From positions 1-64,000 of the forward strand of contig NZ_NKFL01000005.1 in assembly GCF_002223055.1 (NCBI RefSeq): 64,000 nucleotides of DNA, written 5' to 3'. Shown here in pieces: positions 8,204 to 17,253 of the stretch; the stretch's first letter is position 1; each line of letters starts with the position of its first letter. The position numbers and the translations under genes were made by a program. The notes below the pieces were generated by a model. That model was not told the DNA's origin, ran no database searches, and saw only the letters and a list, made by a program, of their open reading frames with translations. The DNA is from Burkholderia sp. HI2500. GTDB taxonomy: Bacteria > Pseudomonadota > Gammaproteobacteria > Burkholderiales > Burkholderiaceae.

Positions 8204-8860
8204 TTACGAACGCGCGACGCTCGTCGCGTCGATATACGCCTTGCGCTCGGCCGCCACGCGCTGCGCGGCGGGGCGCTCGCCCACCTTCTTCGCATGCGCC
8301 TTCCAGTCGATGCCTGCATCGAGCAGGAAATCGCGCCCGAATACGGCTTTCGTCGCCATGCCGATGACCGGCAGATGGACCCACGCGGCGATGTCCGCGA
8401 GACTGAACGACTCGCCGAGCACATACGGCGAAAACTGCGTCATCTGCTTGAATCCGTCGATCGCGCGCGGCAGGCGCTTCTCGACGTGCGCCTTCATCCC
8501 GTCGCTGACCTTGCCGCCGAAAAACGCTTCGGTGTAAACCTCGCGCGCCACCCATTCGAGATAAAGTTCGAGCGTCTCGATCAGTTCGCGCACCTTCGCG
8601 GCCGCGAACGGGCTCGCCGGGAAAATGCCTTTTTCGGGATAGCGCGCCGCCAGATACTCGATGATCACCTGCGACTCGAACAGCGCCCCTTCTTCGGTCT
8701 TCAGAAAGGGAATCTTGCCGAGCGGCGAATCGGCGAGCTGCGCCGGATCGCTGACCGGCAATCCGCATACCGACTCCTCGAACGGAATGTCGTGCTCGAG
8801 CAGGACGAACTTCACCTTGTTGTAATAGTTGGACAACGGAATACCGCACAGCTGTAGCAT
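8204..8860 (-). CDS. glutathione S-transferase family protein
   Basis: A 218-residue two-domain GST. The N-terminal thioredoxin fold (about 1-80) starts MLQLCGIPLSNYYNK, has the cis-proline loop GKIPFL and the glutathione gamma-glutamyl site FESQVI. The all-helical C-terminal domain follows with the N-capping motif SFSLADI. AAGGAG is well placed upstream. It is convergent with the aminotransferase gene. A 7-bp hairpin (GGGCGGT/ACCGCCC, 8171-8189) lies between the two genes but lacks a T-tract. The electrophilic substrate is unknown. Confidence 0.88.
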   Translation of the reverse strand: MLQLCGIPLSNYYNKVKFVLLEHDIPFEESVCGLPVSDPAQLADSPLGKIPFLKTEEGALFESQVIIEYLAARYPEKGIFPASPFAAAKVRELIETLELYLEWVAREVYTEAFFGGKVSDGMKAHVEKRLPRAIDGFKQMTQFSPYVLGESFSLADIAAWVHLPVIGMATKAVFGRDFLLDAGIDWKAHAKKVGERPAAQRVAAERKAYIDATSVARS

Positions 8861-9062
8861 CGGAGTCTCCTTCCTTGCTGAAGCGCGGCCGCATCGATGC
8901 CGGCCGCACCGGGATTCATCGCGCTGAAAAGCACGTTCGTGCTAGTCTAAAGCAAGTTTTGCGTCTGCCGCGACAACAATACCTCTGCTGCGACATCGTC
9001 CGCATCAGCACGCGCCATGTGTCCGCTGCCGCAGCCCTGCTATCCGATGGAGACACGCTCGC

Positions 9063-9854
9063 ATGAGTGCTGAACTGCTGGCCTCGCGTCCGCCCGAGAG
9101 CGAATCGACGCTCGTCCTCACGCTATCCAACCCCGGCGCGCGCAATGCGCTGCATCCCGACATGTACGCGGCCGGCATCGAAGCGCTCGCCACCGCCGAA
9201 CGGGATCCCGGGATTCGCGCGGTCGTACTCACCGGCGCCGATCGCTTCTTCTGCGCGGGCGGCAATTTGAACCGGCTGCTCGACAACCGCTCGAAGGATC
9301 CGTCCTACCAGGCCGACAGCATCGATCAGCTCGCCGCCTGGGTCACGGCGATCCACGCTTCGACGAAGCCGGTGATCGCAGCGGTGGAAGGCGCCGCGGC
9401 CGGCGCGGGCTTCTCGCTCGCGCTCGCGTGCGACCTGATCGTCGCCGCGCACGACGCGAAGTTCGTGATGTCGTACGCGCGTGTCGGCCTGACGCCCGAT
9501 GGAGGCGGTTCGTGGTTCATCGCCCGCGCGCTGCCGCGTGCGATCGCGGCCGAGATCCTGTTCGAAGGCAAGCCTGTTGCAGCCGAACGTCTGCACACGC
9601 TCGGCGTCGTCAACCGGCTCGCCGTGCCCGGCGCGGCACTGACCGATGCACTGGCATGGGCCGATGCGCTCGCCGGCATCTCGCCGAACGCACTCACGCG
9701 CATCAAGTCGCTGCTCGACGACGCGACGACGCAACCGCTCGACGCGCATCTCGCCACGGAGCGCGATCATTTCGTCGCATCGCTGCATCATGCGGACGGG
9801 CTCGAAGGCATCACCGCATTTCTCGAGAAACGCCAACCCCGCTACAAACGCTGA
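9063..9854 (+). CDS. enoyl-CoA hydratase/isomerase family protein
   Basis: A 263-residue crotonase-fold protein. The oxyanion-hole segments are visible as FFCAGGNL (about 61-68) and EGAAAGAGFSLALACD (about 104-119). The catalytic region reads GLTPDGGG, with Asp where classical hydratases carry Glu. That Asp motif is shared with PaaG-type ring-opening isomerases and several degradative isomerases, so hydration of simple enoyl-CoA is not certain. GGAG lies upstream of ATG 9063. It is transcribed divergently from the GST gene across a 202-bp spacer in which I see no strong promoter. Confidence 0.85.
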   Translation: MSAELLASRPPESESTLVLTLSNPGARNALHPDMYAAGIEALATAERDPGIRAVVLTGADRFFCAGGNLNRLLDNRSKDPSYQADSIDQLAAWVTAIHASTKPVIAAVEGAAAGAGFSLALACDLIVAAHDAKFVMSYARVGLTPDGGGSWFIARALPRAIAAEILFEGKPVAAERLHTLGVVNRLAVPGAALTDALAWADALAGISPNALTRIKSLLDDATTQPLDAHLATERDHFVASLHHADGLEGITAFLEKRQPRYKR

Positions 9855-10111
9855 ACCGTCGCGCCCGCTTTCGGATGGACGCGTCGCCACCGCATCGACC
9901 CGATGTTGCACGGCGACGCCCCCAATCTCGACGACTCGGAACGACAAGCGATCGCCCCCGACACCATGCAGCTCGACGCGCGCGCACGACTGCGCATACG
10001 CATCGGCGCGCACGGTTCCGTCGCCAGCAGCCCGCATCGATCCATGCTCTAATGACCGCCTGTCGCGGCGCTGCCGGCGCCGTTTTCGCGCATGCAACAA
10101 AGGAGTTCACG

Positions 10112-10804
10112 ATGATCGACGTCTATAGCTGGGCGACCCCGAACGGCCACAAGGTGCACATCATGCTCGAGGAGACGGGCCTCGCTTATCGCGCCCATCC
10201 GGTCGATATCGGCGCGGGCGACCAGTTCAAGCCGGACTTCCTGAAGATCAGCCCGAACAACAAGATCCCCGCGATCGTCGATCCGGACGGCCCCGGCGGC
10301 CAGCCGATCTCGCTGTTCGAATCGGGCGCGATCCTGATCTACCTCGCCGAGAAGACCGGCAAGTTCCTGCCGACCGATCCGGCCGCACGCTATGCGACGC
10401 TCGAATGGCTGATGTTCCAGATGGGCGGTGTCGGCCCGATGCTCGGGCAGGCGCACCACTTCCGCCTGTATGCGCCGGAGAAGATCGAGTATGCGGTCAA
10501 CCGCTACACGAACGAGGCGAAGCGGCTGTACAACGTGATGGACAAGCGGCTCGGCGAATCCGAATATCTCGCGGGCGACGCGTACACGATCGCGGACATT
10601 GCGACGTTCCCGTGGACGCGCTCGTGGCAGAACCAGGGCATCGTGCTCGACGAATTGCCGAACGTGAAGCGCTGGCACGAGGCGATCGCCGCACGACCGG
10701 CCGTGCAGCGCGGCGTCGAAGTGCTCGCATCGATGCGCAAGGCGCTGCAGGACGACAAGGCACGCGAGGTGCTGTTCGGTGCGACGCAATACGCGAAGCA
10801 CTGA
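10112..10804 (+). CDS. yfcG: glutathione S-transferase, YfcG/YghU-type disulfide reductase
   Basis: A 230-residue GST-fold protein. The N-terminus MIDVYSWATPNGHKV carries the T-P-N motif that YfcG/YghU enzymes use in place of a catalytic Cys or Ser. LFESGAILIYLAEKTG is the glutathione-binding segment, and the C-terminal helical domain is complete. E. coli YfcG and YghU bind two glutathiones and have disulfide-bond oxidoreductase activity. ATG 10112 has AAAGGAG seven bases upstream. The 257 bp between the hydratase gene and this one contain a 49-codon open frame (9903-10052) that I do not trust as a gene. Confidence 0.88.
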   Translation: MIDVYSWATPNGHKVHIMLEETGLAYRAHPVDIGAGDQFKPDFLKISPNNKIPAIVDPDGPGGQPISLFESGAILIYLAEKTGKFLPTDPAARYATLEWLMFQMGGVGPMLGQAHHFRLYAPEKIEYAVNRYTNEAKRLYNVMDKRLGESEYLAGDAYTIADIATFPWTRSWQNQGIVLDELPNVKRWHEAIAARPAVQRGVEVLASMRKALQDDKAREVLFGATQYAKH

Positions 10805-10820
10805 CACGCATGTGACGGGC

Positions 10821-10846
10821 GGAGCGGCATCCGTACATGCCGCTCC
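10821..10846. terminator. hairpin between convergent yfcG-like and MaoC genes
   Basis: GGAGCGGCAT / ATGCCGCTCC forms a 10-bp stem with a 6-nt loop in the 47-bp convergent spacer. There is no T-tract, so termination may be weak or Rho-assisted. Confidence 0.4.
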
Positions 10847-10851
10847 CCGCT

Positions 10852-11328
10852 TCAGAAGTAATGCAGCGTGATGAATTCGGCCGCGCAGACGGGCAGCGGC
10901 ACATCGGGACGCTCGACCTGCATCGTCACCGACCACGTCACCTGCACACCGTCCCGCGCAGCCTCGGCGGCTTCCTTTACCGCAAACAGCGCACGCACAC
11001 GCGCACCGACCGGCACCGGCTTCAGGAACCGCACGCGGTTCAGTCCGTAGTTCACCCCCATCTTCTGCTCGAAACGCATCGCATCGGCCATCAACGCCGG
11101 AATCAGCGACAGCGTCAGGAACCCGTGCGCGATCGGGCCGCCGAATGGCGACTCGCGCCGCGCGCGGTCGGGATCGACGTGAATCCATTGATGATCTCCG
11201 GTCGCATCGGCAAAGCCATCGACACGACGCTGGTCGATCGCGATCCAGCCGCTCGCGAGCGGCTCCGCGCCGACTCGCGCCTGCAGCGCCTGCGCCGATG
11301 CGATCAGCGGCAAGGTCACGTCGGTCAT
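10852..11328 (-). CDS. MaoC family dehydratase (second of the pair)
   Basis: A 158-residue hot-dog-fold protein. The R-specific hydratase motif FADATGDHQWIH (about 34-45) retains the Asp and His of the catalytic pair, followed by FGGPIAHGFLTLS. It overlaps the stop of the upstream MaoC gene by 4 bp (ATGA, 11325-11328), so the two are translationally coupled. A reaction on a 2-enoyl-CoA is expected. The position after two acyl-CoA dehydrogenases suggests consecutive steps of one beta-oxidation-like pathway. The substrate cannot be read from sequence. Confidence 0.85.
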   Translation of the reverse strand: MTDVTLPLIASAQALQARVGAEPLASGWIAIDQRRVDGFADATGDHQWIHVDPDRARRESPFGGPIAHGFLTLSLIPALMADAMRFEQKMGVNYGLNRVRFLKPVPVGARVRALFAVKEAAEAARDGVQVTWSVTMQVERPDVPLPVCAAEFITLHYF

Positions 11329-11786
11329 GCCTGCGTGCCTCCCGGATGGCGCAGCCCGAAGATCACCTTGGTATGCACGGTGATCACCGTCTCGCCGGCG
11401 CCGTTCACGCCGACCCATTCCGTCGACACGATGCCGCGGTCGGGCTTGCTCTCCGACACGCGTTTGTCGTGGACCTTCTGATACATCGTGATCGTGTCGC
11501 CCGCGCGCACCGGCTTGAGCCAGCGGATCGAATCGATGCCCGGCGAGCCCATGCTCGTCGAGTCCGACCCGAGCTTCTTGATGAGCAGGCTCATGAACAC
11601 CGAACACGTATGCCAGCCGCTCGCGACGAGCCCGCCGAAATGCGATGCTTTTCCCGCTTCTTCGTCGAGGTGGAACGGCTGCGGGTCATAGCGTTGCGCG
11701 AACGCCTTGATGTCGTCCGGTTCGAACGTGTAGCGGCCCACTTCGGTGGTACTGCCGACCACCAGGTCTTCGTAACTGATGCCCAC
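11325..11786 (-). CDS. MaoC family dehydratase (first of the pair)
   Basis: A 153-residue hot-dog-fold protein with FAQRYDPQPFHLDEE carrying the Asp-x4-His catalytic pair, followed by FGGLVASGWHT. The start is GTG 11786: AAGGAGA lies 7 bases upstream and the family N-terminus (GISYEDL) follows immediately. It sits 37 bp after the smaller acyl-CoA dehydrogenase gene and overlaps the next MaoC gene by 4 bp. Both MaoC proteins keep catalytic residues. They could form a heteromer or two independent hydratases. Confidence 0.85.
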   Translation of the reverse strand: MGISYEDLVVGSTTEVGRYTFEPDDIKAFAQRYDPQPFHLDEEAGKASHFGGLVASGWHTCSVFMSLLIKKLGSDSTSMGSPGIDSIRWLKPVRAGDTITMYQKVHDKRVSESKPDRGIVSTEWVGVNGAGETVITVHTKVIFGLRHPGGTQA

Positions 11787-11823
11787 TCGGTGTCTCCTTG
11801 TCTGGTGCGCTCGCGCGTCGCCG

Positions 11824-12957
11824 TCATGCTGCGTCGGTCTGCGCGAAATCGGGCAGCGCCGCGATGCGGGCAAGATGATGATCGGTGTCGCCGAGCGTCG
11901 TCTCGATGATCGTCAGCCGCTTGAACAAGTGTGCGGCGGCGACCTCGTTGGTCACGCCCATGCCGCCGTGCAGCTGGACGGCCTGCTGGCCGACGAAGCG
12001 CGCGGCGGCGCCGACACGCGCTTTCGCGGCCGACACGGCCTTGCGCCGCGCATCGGCATCGCCGCTCGCGTAGCGTACGGCTGCCAGATAGGTCAGCGAA
12101 CGCGCCTGCTCGGCATGGATCAGCATGTCGACCATCCGGTGCTGCAGCGCCTGGAAACGCGCGATCGGCACGCCGAACTGTTCGCGCGTCTTCGTGTATT
12201 CGACCGTCGCGCGATTCAGTTCGTCGAGCACGCCGACCGCTTCCGCGCACAGCAGGAACGTCGCGTAGTCGGCAACCTGCTCGAGGGCCGCAGCGTCGCG
12301 CGCACCGCCCGTCAGCAGTCGCGCCGGCGTTTCATTGAACCCGATCGTCGCGGCACGCTGGCCGTCGATCGTCCGGTAGTCGACCACCTTCACGGTCGCG
12401 GCATCCCGCTCGACGACGAAGAGGCCGATGCCGCCACCGTCGACGCGTGCGGGCACGATCCACGCATCCGACTGTGCGCCATGCTGAACGACCGACTTCG
12501 TGCCGGTCAGCCGGTACGTGCCGCCCTGCTCGCGCGCATGCGTGTCGAGTTCGAACAGGTCGTAGCGCGCATGCGGTTCGTGGAATGCGACTGCCACACG
12601 CTTCTGCCCCTGCGCGACGGCTTCCAGCAGCGCCGCATCCTCACCCGCGCCGGAACCGGCAATGCGCAAGGCCTCGACGCCCACCGCCGTTGCCCAGTAC
12701 GGCTCGATCACGAGCGCACGGCCGAGTTCCTGCATCACGACCAGCATGTCGACCGGGCCGCCGCCGAAGCCACCCTGCGCGTCCGGCACGGGCAGCGCGG
12801 TCAACCCCAGTTCGGCGAACGCGCTCCATTGCGTGTCCGACACACCCGCATCGCTGCGCACGATTGCCTGGCGCGCTTCGAAGCCGTATTGCTCGCCGAG
12901 ATAACGGCGCAGCGCGTCGGCAAACTGCTGCTGCTCATCGGTAAAGCTGAAATCCAT
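11824..12957 (-). CDS. acyl-CoA dehydrogenase, smaller subunit-like
   Basis: A 377-residue acyl-CoA dehydrogenase-fold protein starting MDFSFTDEQQQF. The N-terminal helical and central beta domains are recognisable but divergent. The C-terminal domain keeps LHGGMGVTNE, which contacts FAD. The classical catalytic Glu position (YEGT in medium-chain enzymes) reads LGDT, so the canonical base is absent here. It lies 19 bp downstream of the larger paralogue. Such tandem unequal pairs often form alpha2beta2 heterotetramers, as in the FadE28-FadE29 type. Confidence 0.85.
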   Translation of the reverse strand: MDFSFTDEQQQFADALRRYLGEQYGFEARQAIVRSDAGVSDTQWSAFAELGLTALPVPDAQGGFGGGPVDMLVVMQELGRALVIEPYWATAVGVEALRIAGSGAGEDAALLEAVAQGQKRVAVAFHEPHARYDLFELDTHAREQGGTYRLTGTKSVVQHGAQSDAWIVPARVDGGGIGLFVVERDAATVKVVDYRTIDGQRAATIGFNETPARLLTGGARDAAALEQVADYATFLLCAEAVGVLDELNRATVEYTKTREQFGVPIARFQALQHRMVDMLIHAEQARSLTYLAAVRYASGDADARRKAVSAAKARVGAAARFVGQQAVQLHGGMGVTNEVAAAHLFKRLTIIETTLGDTDHHLARIAALPDFAQTDAA

Positions 12958-12976
12958 GGTTGTCTCCGTTCCCTGA

Positions 12977-14173
12977 TCACAGCCCCAGAATCATCTGCGC
13001 GATGATGTTCTTCTGGATCTCGTTCGAGCCGCCGTAGATCGACGTCTTCCGATAATTGAAGTAGTACGCGGCAAGCGGTGCCGCATCGTCGTCGCCCGCG
13101 ATGCTGTGCTCGCGCTGGCCGTCGAGGAACGGTACGTCGAACGGTGCGGCGAGCGGGCCGATCGCGTCGACCATCAGCTCGGTGAGCGCCTGCTGCACTT
13201 CCGTGCCCTTGATCTTCAGCATCGACGCCTCGGGGCCGGGCCCCTTGCCGCTCGTCTCGCGGCTGACGACGCGCAGCACCGTCACCTCCAGCGCCATCAG
13301 CTCGACCTCGAGCGCAGCGACCTTCGCGGCGAACACGGGATCGGCGAGCAACGGCTTGCCGTTCTTGCGCTGGTTCGACGCCACACGCTTCAGGAACGCG
13401 AGCTCGCGCTTCGACCCGCCGACGCGCGCGATGCCGGTGCGCTCATGGCCAAGCAGGTATTTCGCGTAGGTCCAGCCGCGGTTCTCGTCGCCGACGAGAT
13501 TCTCGACCGGCACCTTCACGTCCTCGAAGAACACCTCGTTGACCTCGTGGTCCTCGTCGAGCATGACGATCGGGCGCACCGTGATGCCGGGCGTCTTCAT
13601 GTCGATCAGCAGGAACGAGATGCCCTCCTGCTTCTTCGCGGCCGGATCGGTGCGCACGAGGCAGAACATCATGTCGGCGTACTGGCCGAGCGTCGTCCAG
13701 GTCTTCTGGCCATTGACGACGTAGTGGTCGCCCTGGCGCTCCGCGCGCGTGCGCAACGATGCGAGGTCGGACCCCGACCCCGGCTCCGAATAGCCCTGGC
13801 ACCACCAGTCCGAGCCGTCGAGAATGCGCGGCAGATAATGACGTTTCTGCGCTTCGCTGCCGTATTTCATCAGCACTGGCGCGACCATCGATACGCCGAA
13901 CGGCAGCACGGTCGGCGCACCGATCCGCGCGCACTCCTCGTCCCAGATGTGTCGTTGCGTCGCGTTCCAGCCCGGGCCGCCGTATTCGACGGGCCATGCG
14001 GGCGCAGACCAGCCGCGCTGACCGAGAATCCGGTGCCAGCTCGCGAAATCCTCGCGATCGAGTCGTTTGTGATCGAGTACTTTGGCGCGCAGTGCGTGAG
14101 GCAGGTTGGCCTCGAGCCAGGCGCGGACGTCGACGCGGAACGCGTCGTCCGAGGGGGAATAATCCAGATCCAT
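12977..14173 (-). CDS. acyl-CoA dehydrogenase, larger subunit-like
   Basis: A 398-residue acyl-CoA dehydrogenase. It keeps the FAD/substrate motifs CQGYSEPGSGSDLA (about 123-136) and GQKTWTT (about 150-156), and the C-terminal FAD loop YGGSNEIQKNI. At the medium-chain catalytic Glu position it has Gly (IYGGS). A Glu precedes Arg in LLGHERTGIA, where isovaleryl-type enzymes place their base (tentative alignment). It is the first gene of the four-gene acyl-CoA unit. The pairing with a Glu-less smaller paralogue suggests one active site per heterodimer. Confidence 0.88.
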   Translation of the reverse strand: MDLDYSPSDDAFRVDVRAWLEANLPHALRAKVLDHKRLDREDFASWHRILGQRGWSAPAWPVEYGGPGWNATQRHIWDEECARIGAPTVLPFGVSMVAPVLMKYGSEAQKRHYLPRILDGSDWWCQGYSEPGSGSDLASLRTRAERQGDHYVVNGQKTWTTLGQYADMMFCLVRTDPAAKKQEGISFLLIDMKTPGITVRPIVMLDEDHEVNEVFFEDVKVPVENLVGDENRGWTYAKYLLGHERTGIARVGGSKRELAFLKRVASNQRKNGKPLLADPVFAAKVAALEVELMALEVTVLRVVSRETSGKGPGPEASMLKIKGTEVQQALTELMVDAIGPLAAPFDVPFLDGQREHSIAGDDDAAPLAAYYFNYRKTSIYGGSNEIQKNIIAQMILGL

Positions 14174-14277
14174 GCGCAGTGTCTCCTGTCGACCGGAGTT
14201 AGCGCTTCAGCGGTTAGTCCGGTCCCATGCAAGGCTGTCCGCAGCCGTCCGGCCCGGCAAGGACTCACTGCATATGT

Positions 14278-14700
14278 CTATTGCAGCGGTTCTTTGAGCG
14301 CGGCAGGAATCGGCAGCGGCATCACGTCGATGCCTTCTTCGGCCAAGGATTGCGTATCTTCGGGCGTCGTGACGCCACGAATGCTGCGTGCCGGCGCCTC
14401 GTTGTAATGGATGCGCCGCGCTTCCTCGGCGAAGCGCTCGCCCACATTCTCGGTTTTCTCCAGCACCTCGCGCAGCGCACGCATTACCTGCGCCTGCAGT
14501 GCACGCGAATCGACCGGCTGGGCCTGCGTCGCGCCCGACAAGTTCAGGCGCGGCGCCGACGGCAGACGGTTGACCTCGGTCGTTCCGCACACCGGACATT
14601 CGACCAGCTTGCGGGACAACTGCGCTTCGAATTCATCGGCGGAAGCGAACCAGCCTTCGAACCGATGACCGTGCGGGCACTGTAAATCGAGGACCTTCAT
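14278..14700 (-). CDS. DUF1178 family protein
   Basis: A 140-residue protein of the DUF1178 family, common in alpha- and beta-proteobacteria. The N-terminal zinc-ribbon-like part has a conserved CPHGHRFEGWF stretch and CPVCGTTEV, giving Cys ligands in a small metal-binding fold. The C-terminal half is helical and acidic. It was found where this family usually lies, downstream of the complex I operon, NUDIX and DUF2818 genes. Function unknown. Confidence 0.85.
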   Translation of the reverse strand: MKVLDLQCPHGHRFEGWFASADEFEAQLSRKLVECPVCGTTEVNRLPSAPRLNLSGATQAQPVDSRALQAQVMRALREVLEKTENVGERFAEEARRIHYNEAPARSIRGVTTPEDTQSLAEEGIDVMPLPIPAALKEPLQ

Positions 14701-14836
14701 GCTGAATCAGGGCGTGTGGCGAGTGTAGCGCAAAAAGCGGTTTTGTGAACGGTCGTGCTAAATATCGATCGCGCGACGGCGTGGCGCCGCGTCACCGGAT
14801 TGTAACGCGGCGCCCCACCCGCCGCTGACGCTGCGC

Positions 14837-15427
14837 TCAGGGCGTCAGGACCGGCCCGAGCGGCCACGTCCCGGACAGCACCTTGTCGAGCCACATCGTG
14901 CCGATGATCGTCTTCACGTCGGAGATCTGGCCCGTGCGCACCCATTCCTGCAGGTCGGCCTGCGTCGCAATGAAGGTCTCGAGGAATTCGCCTTCATCGA
15001 GCTTGCGCTCGCCGGCCGTCAGCCCGCGCGCCAGGTACAGGTCGATGAATTCGGTCGAATAGGAAATGATCGGATGAATCCGGGCCAGGAACACGTACTC
15101 GCGTGCCGTGTAGCCGGTTTCCTCGCGCAGTTCGCGCACCGCGCATGCAAGCGCGCCTTCGTTCGGATCGAGCTTGCCGGCCGGGAATTCGGCCATCACC
15201 TTGCCGATCGGGTAGCGATACTGGCTTTCCATCAGCACGCGGCCGTCGTCGAACAGCGGGATCACCATCACCGCGCCCGGATGCTGGACGTATTCGCGCG
15301 TGGCTTTCTTGCCATCCGGCAGACGGACGGTATCGCGCTTGAGCTTTAGGAACGCGCCTTCGAAGATCGCCTCGCTTTCGAGGCAGGTTTCGGTCAGTGC
15401 GGCGTCGTGATTGGGTAGTTCGGCCAT
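14837..15427 (-). CDS. NUDIX hydrolase, ADP-ribose pyrophosphatase type
   Basis: A 196-residue NUDIX enzyme. The Nudix box is complete: G, then about five residues, then AVRELREETGY, so the REXXEE catalytic core is intact (about residues 100-122). The sequence around it (FPAGKLDPNEG, YSTEFIDLYLA) matches ADP-ribose pyrophosphatases, which hydrolyse ADP-ribose to AMP and ribose 5-phosphate. ATG 15427 is chosen because GGAG lies six bases upstream; the TTG 12 bp earlier overlaps that site. It is co-directional with nuoN and DUF2818 and may be a trailing member of that transcript. Confidence 0.88.
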   Translation of the reverse strand: MAELPNHDAALTETCLESEAIFEGAFLKLKRDTVRLPDGKKATREYVQHPGAVMVIPLFDDGRVLMESQYRYPIGKVMAEFPAGKLDPNEGALACAVRELREETGYTAREYVFLARIHPIISYSTEFIDLYLARGLTAGERKLDEGEFLETFIATQADLQEWVRTGQISDVKTIIGTMWLDKVLSGTWPLGPVLTP

Positions 15428-15463
15428 CGGCGGCTCCAAAATTGAGCGCGACGGCCGAAGCCG

Positions 15464-15760
15464 TCAGCGTCGTTTGACGAGATACTGGAACGTGAAGCCG
15501 GGAAACGCGAACACGACGAAAAGACTGAACGTGATCGCGTAGAACTGCCAGCCCTGTTCGAAGCGGTTGCCGGCGCGCGACTCGAGCCAGAAGCCGAGCG
15601 CGCCAACGATGAAGTACAGCACGATCAGCTCGCCGATCCGCACCCACCCGCTCTTCTTCGCCGTGCCGAACGGCACGACGGCGAAGAGGCGTTGGTTCAG
15701 GAACGGCAGGTTGGCGCAGACGAGCGCCAACAGCACGATAAACCAGCCGGCTGCCGACAT
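15464..15760 (-). CDS. DUF2818 family small membrane protein
   Basis: A 98-residue membrane protein with three hydrophobic segments (about 6-24, 44-60, 75-92). It matches the DUF2818 family, which sits directly after nuoN in beta-proteobacteria. Its start codon shares one base with the nuoN stop (TAATG at 15762-15758), so it is translationally coupled to the complex I genes. A role in complex I assembly or stability is plausible from context but not shown. Confidence 0.85.
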   Translation of the reverse strand: MSAAGWFIVLLALVCANLPFLNQRLFAVVPFGTAKKSGWVRIGELIVLYFIVGALGFWLESRAGNRFEQGWQFYAITFSLFVVFAFPGFTFQYLVKRR

Positions 15761-17229
15761 TACAGCGGCAGCGTGTGACGAATTGCCTGCAGGCAGGCCG
15801 TCAGCAGCGGGCTCGGGATCAGGCCGAGCGCGACGACCGCGAGGCCGTTCAGCACGAGGATCGTGCGCTTGCAGAAATCGCCCGAAATCGGCGTCGTATC
15901 CTGCGGTGCATCGAAGTACATCAGCTTCACGATGCGCAGGTAGTAGAACGCGCCGAACAGCGACGTGATCACGGCCAGCACGGCCAGCCACGTGAGGCCC
16001 GCGTTGACGGTTGCCTCGAGCACGGCGAGCTTCGCGTAGAAGCCGACGGTCGGCGGAATGCCTGCCAGCGAGAACATCATGACCATCATCACGAACGCGA
16101 ACACCGGGCTGCGCTTGTTGAGGCCCTTGAAGTCGTCGATCGTTTCGGCTTCGAAATCGCGGCGTGCGAGCAGCATCACCACGCCGAACGAGCCGAGCGT
16201 CGTGATCAGATAGACGATCGCGTAGAACATCGCCGAGCTGTATGCGTTCGCCGGTGCCGTCGCGTCGCCCTTCACGATGCCCGCGAGCAGGCCGAGCAGC
16301 ACGAAGCCCATGTTCGAGATCGCCGAGTACGCAAGCATCCGCTTGATGTTGCGCTGGACGATACCCGTGATGTTGCCGACGATCAGCGACAGTGCGGCCA
16401 GGATCACGAGCGCGGTCTGCCAGTTCTGTGCGAGCGGCAGCAGGCCCATCACCAGGAAGCGCAGGCCCCACGCGAACGCGGCAACCTTCGGGCCGCCGCC
16501 GACGAACAGCGTCATCGCGGTCGGTGCGCCCTGGTAGACGTCCGGCACCCACATGTGGAACGGCACGGCGCCGAGCTTGAACGCGATACCGGCGACGATG
16601 AAGACCACGCCGAACATCAGCACGGCCGCGTCGGTGTTGCCGCCGACCGCCTTGTACACCTCGGCCAGCTCGAGCGAGCCGGTCGCACCGTACAGCATCG
16701 AGATGCCGTACAGCACGAAGCCCGATGCGAGCGCGCCCAGCACGTAGTACTTCATCGCGGCTTCGCTCGACTGTGCGGCATCGCGGCGCAGCGCGATGAC
16801 GGCGTACAGCGACAGCGACATCAGTTCGAGACCGAGGTACAGCGTCAGGAAGTTGTTGCCCGACACCATGACCAGCTGACCGAGCAGCGAGAACATGCCG
16901 AGCAGGAACACGTCACCGCGGAACATGTCGCGATCTTCGAGGTACTTGCGCGAATAGACGAGCGAGACCGCGAAACCGAACGACACGACAGCCTTCATCA
17001 TGCTCGCGAACGAGTCGACGACGACCATCTTCGAAAAGAAGTAGTACTGCTGCGGGTCGAGTGCCTGCACCGCGAACCACACGCCGGCCACGACCGACGA
17101 GACGACCGCGATCAGATAAGTCAGGCGGCGGCCGGAAGCACCGGTAAAGGTGTCGTTCAGCCATGCGACGACGATGGCGGCCAGCACCAGCGCGTCAGGC
17201 AACAGGACATTCATAGGGGCGTTTTGCAT
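15760..17229 (-). CDS. nuoN: NADH-quinone oxidoreductase subunit N
   Basis: A 489-residue antiporter-like proton-pumping subunit of complex I with about 14 membrane segments. Recognisable conserved elements are the ELMSLSLYAV segment with the TM5 glutamate, GIAFKLGAVPFHMWVPDVYQGAP with the TM7 lysine, and the TM12-region SPVFAFVMMVMMFSLAGIPP. It is the last nuo gene. It starts at ATG 17229; a second in-frame ATG at 17214 is possible. It overlaps the DUF2818 start by one base. Confidence 0.96.
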   Translation of the reverse strand: MQNAPMNVLLPDALVLAAIVVAWLNDTFTGASGRRLTYLIAVVSSVVAGVWFAVQALDPQQYYFFSKMVVVDSFASMMKAVVSFGFAVSLVYSRKYLEDRDMFRGDVFLLGMFSLLGQLVMVSGNNFLTLYLGLELMSLSLYAVIALRRDAAQSSEAAMKYYVLGALASGFVLYGISMLYGATGSLELAEVYKAVGGNTDAAVLMFGVVFIVAGIAFKLGAVPFHMWVPDVYQGAPTAMTLFVGGGPKVAAFAWGLRFLVMGLLPLAQNWQTALVILAALSLIVGNITGIVQRNIKRMLAYSAISNMGFVLLGLLAGIVKGDATAPANAYSSAMFYAIVYLITTLGSFGVVMLLARRDFEAETIDDFKGLNKRSPVFAFVMMVMMFSLAGIPPTVGFYAKLAVLEATVNAGLTWLAVLAVITSLFGAFYYLRIVKLMYFDAPQDTTPISGDFCKRTILVLNGLAVVALGLIPSPLLTACLQAIRHTLPL

Positions 17230-17253
17230 GATCTTGAGTTCCTCCGCTCGCGA

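Noticed and set aside
9903..10052. 49-codon ORF between the enoyl-CoA hydratase and yfcG-like genes
   Set aside because: No ribosome-binding site, no recognisable family, Arg/Ala/Asp-rich text like random GC-rich DNA.
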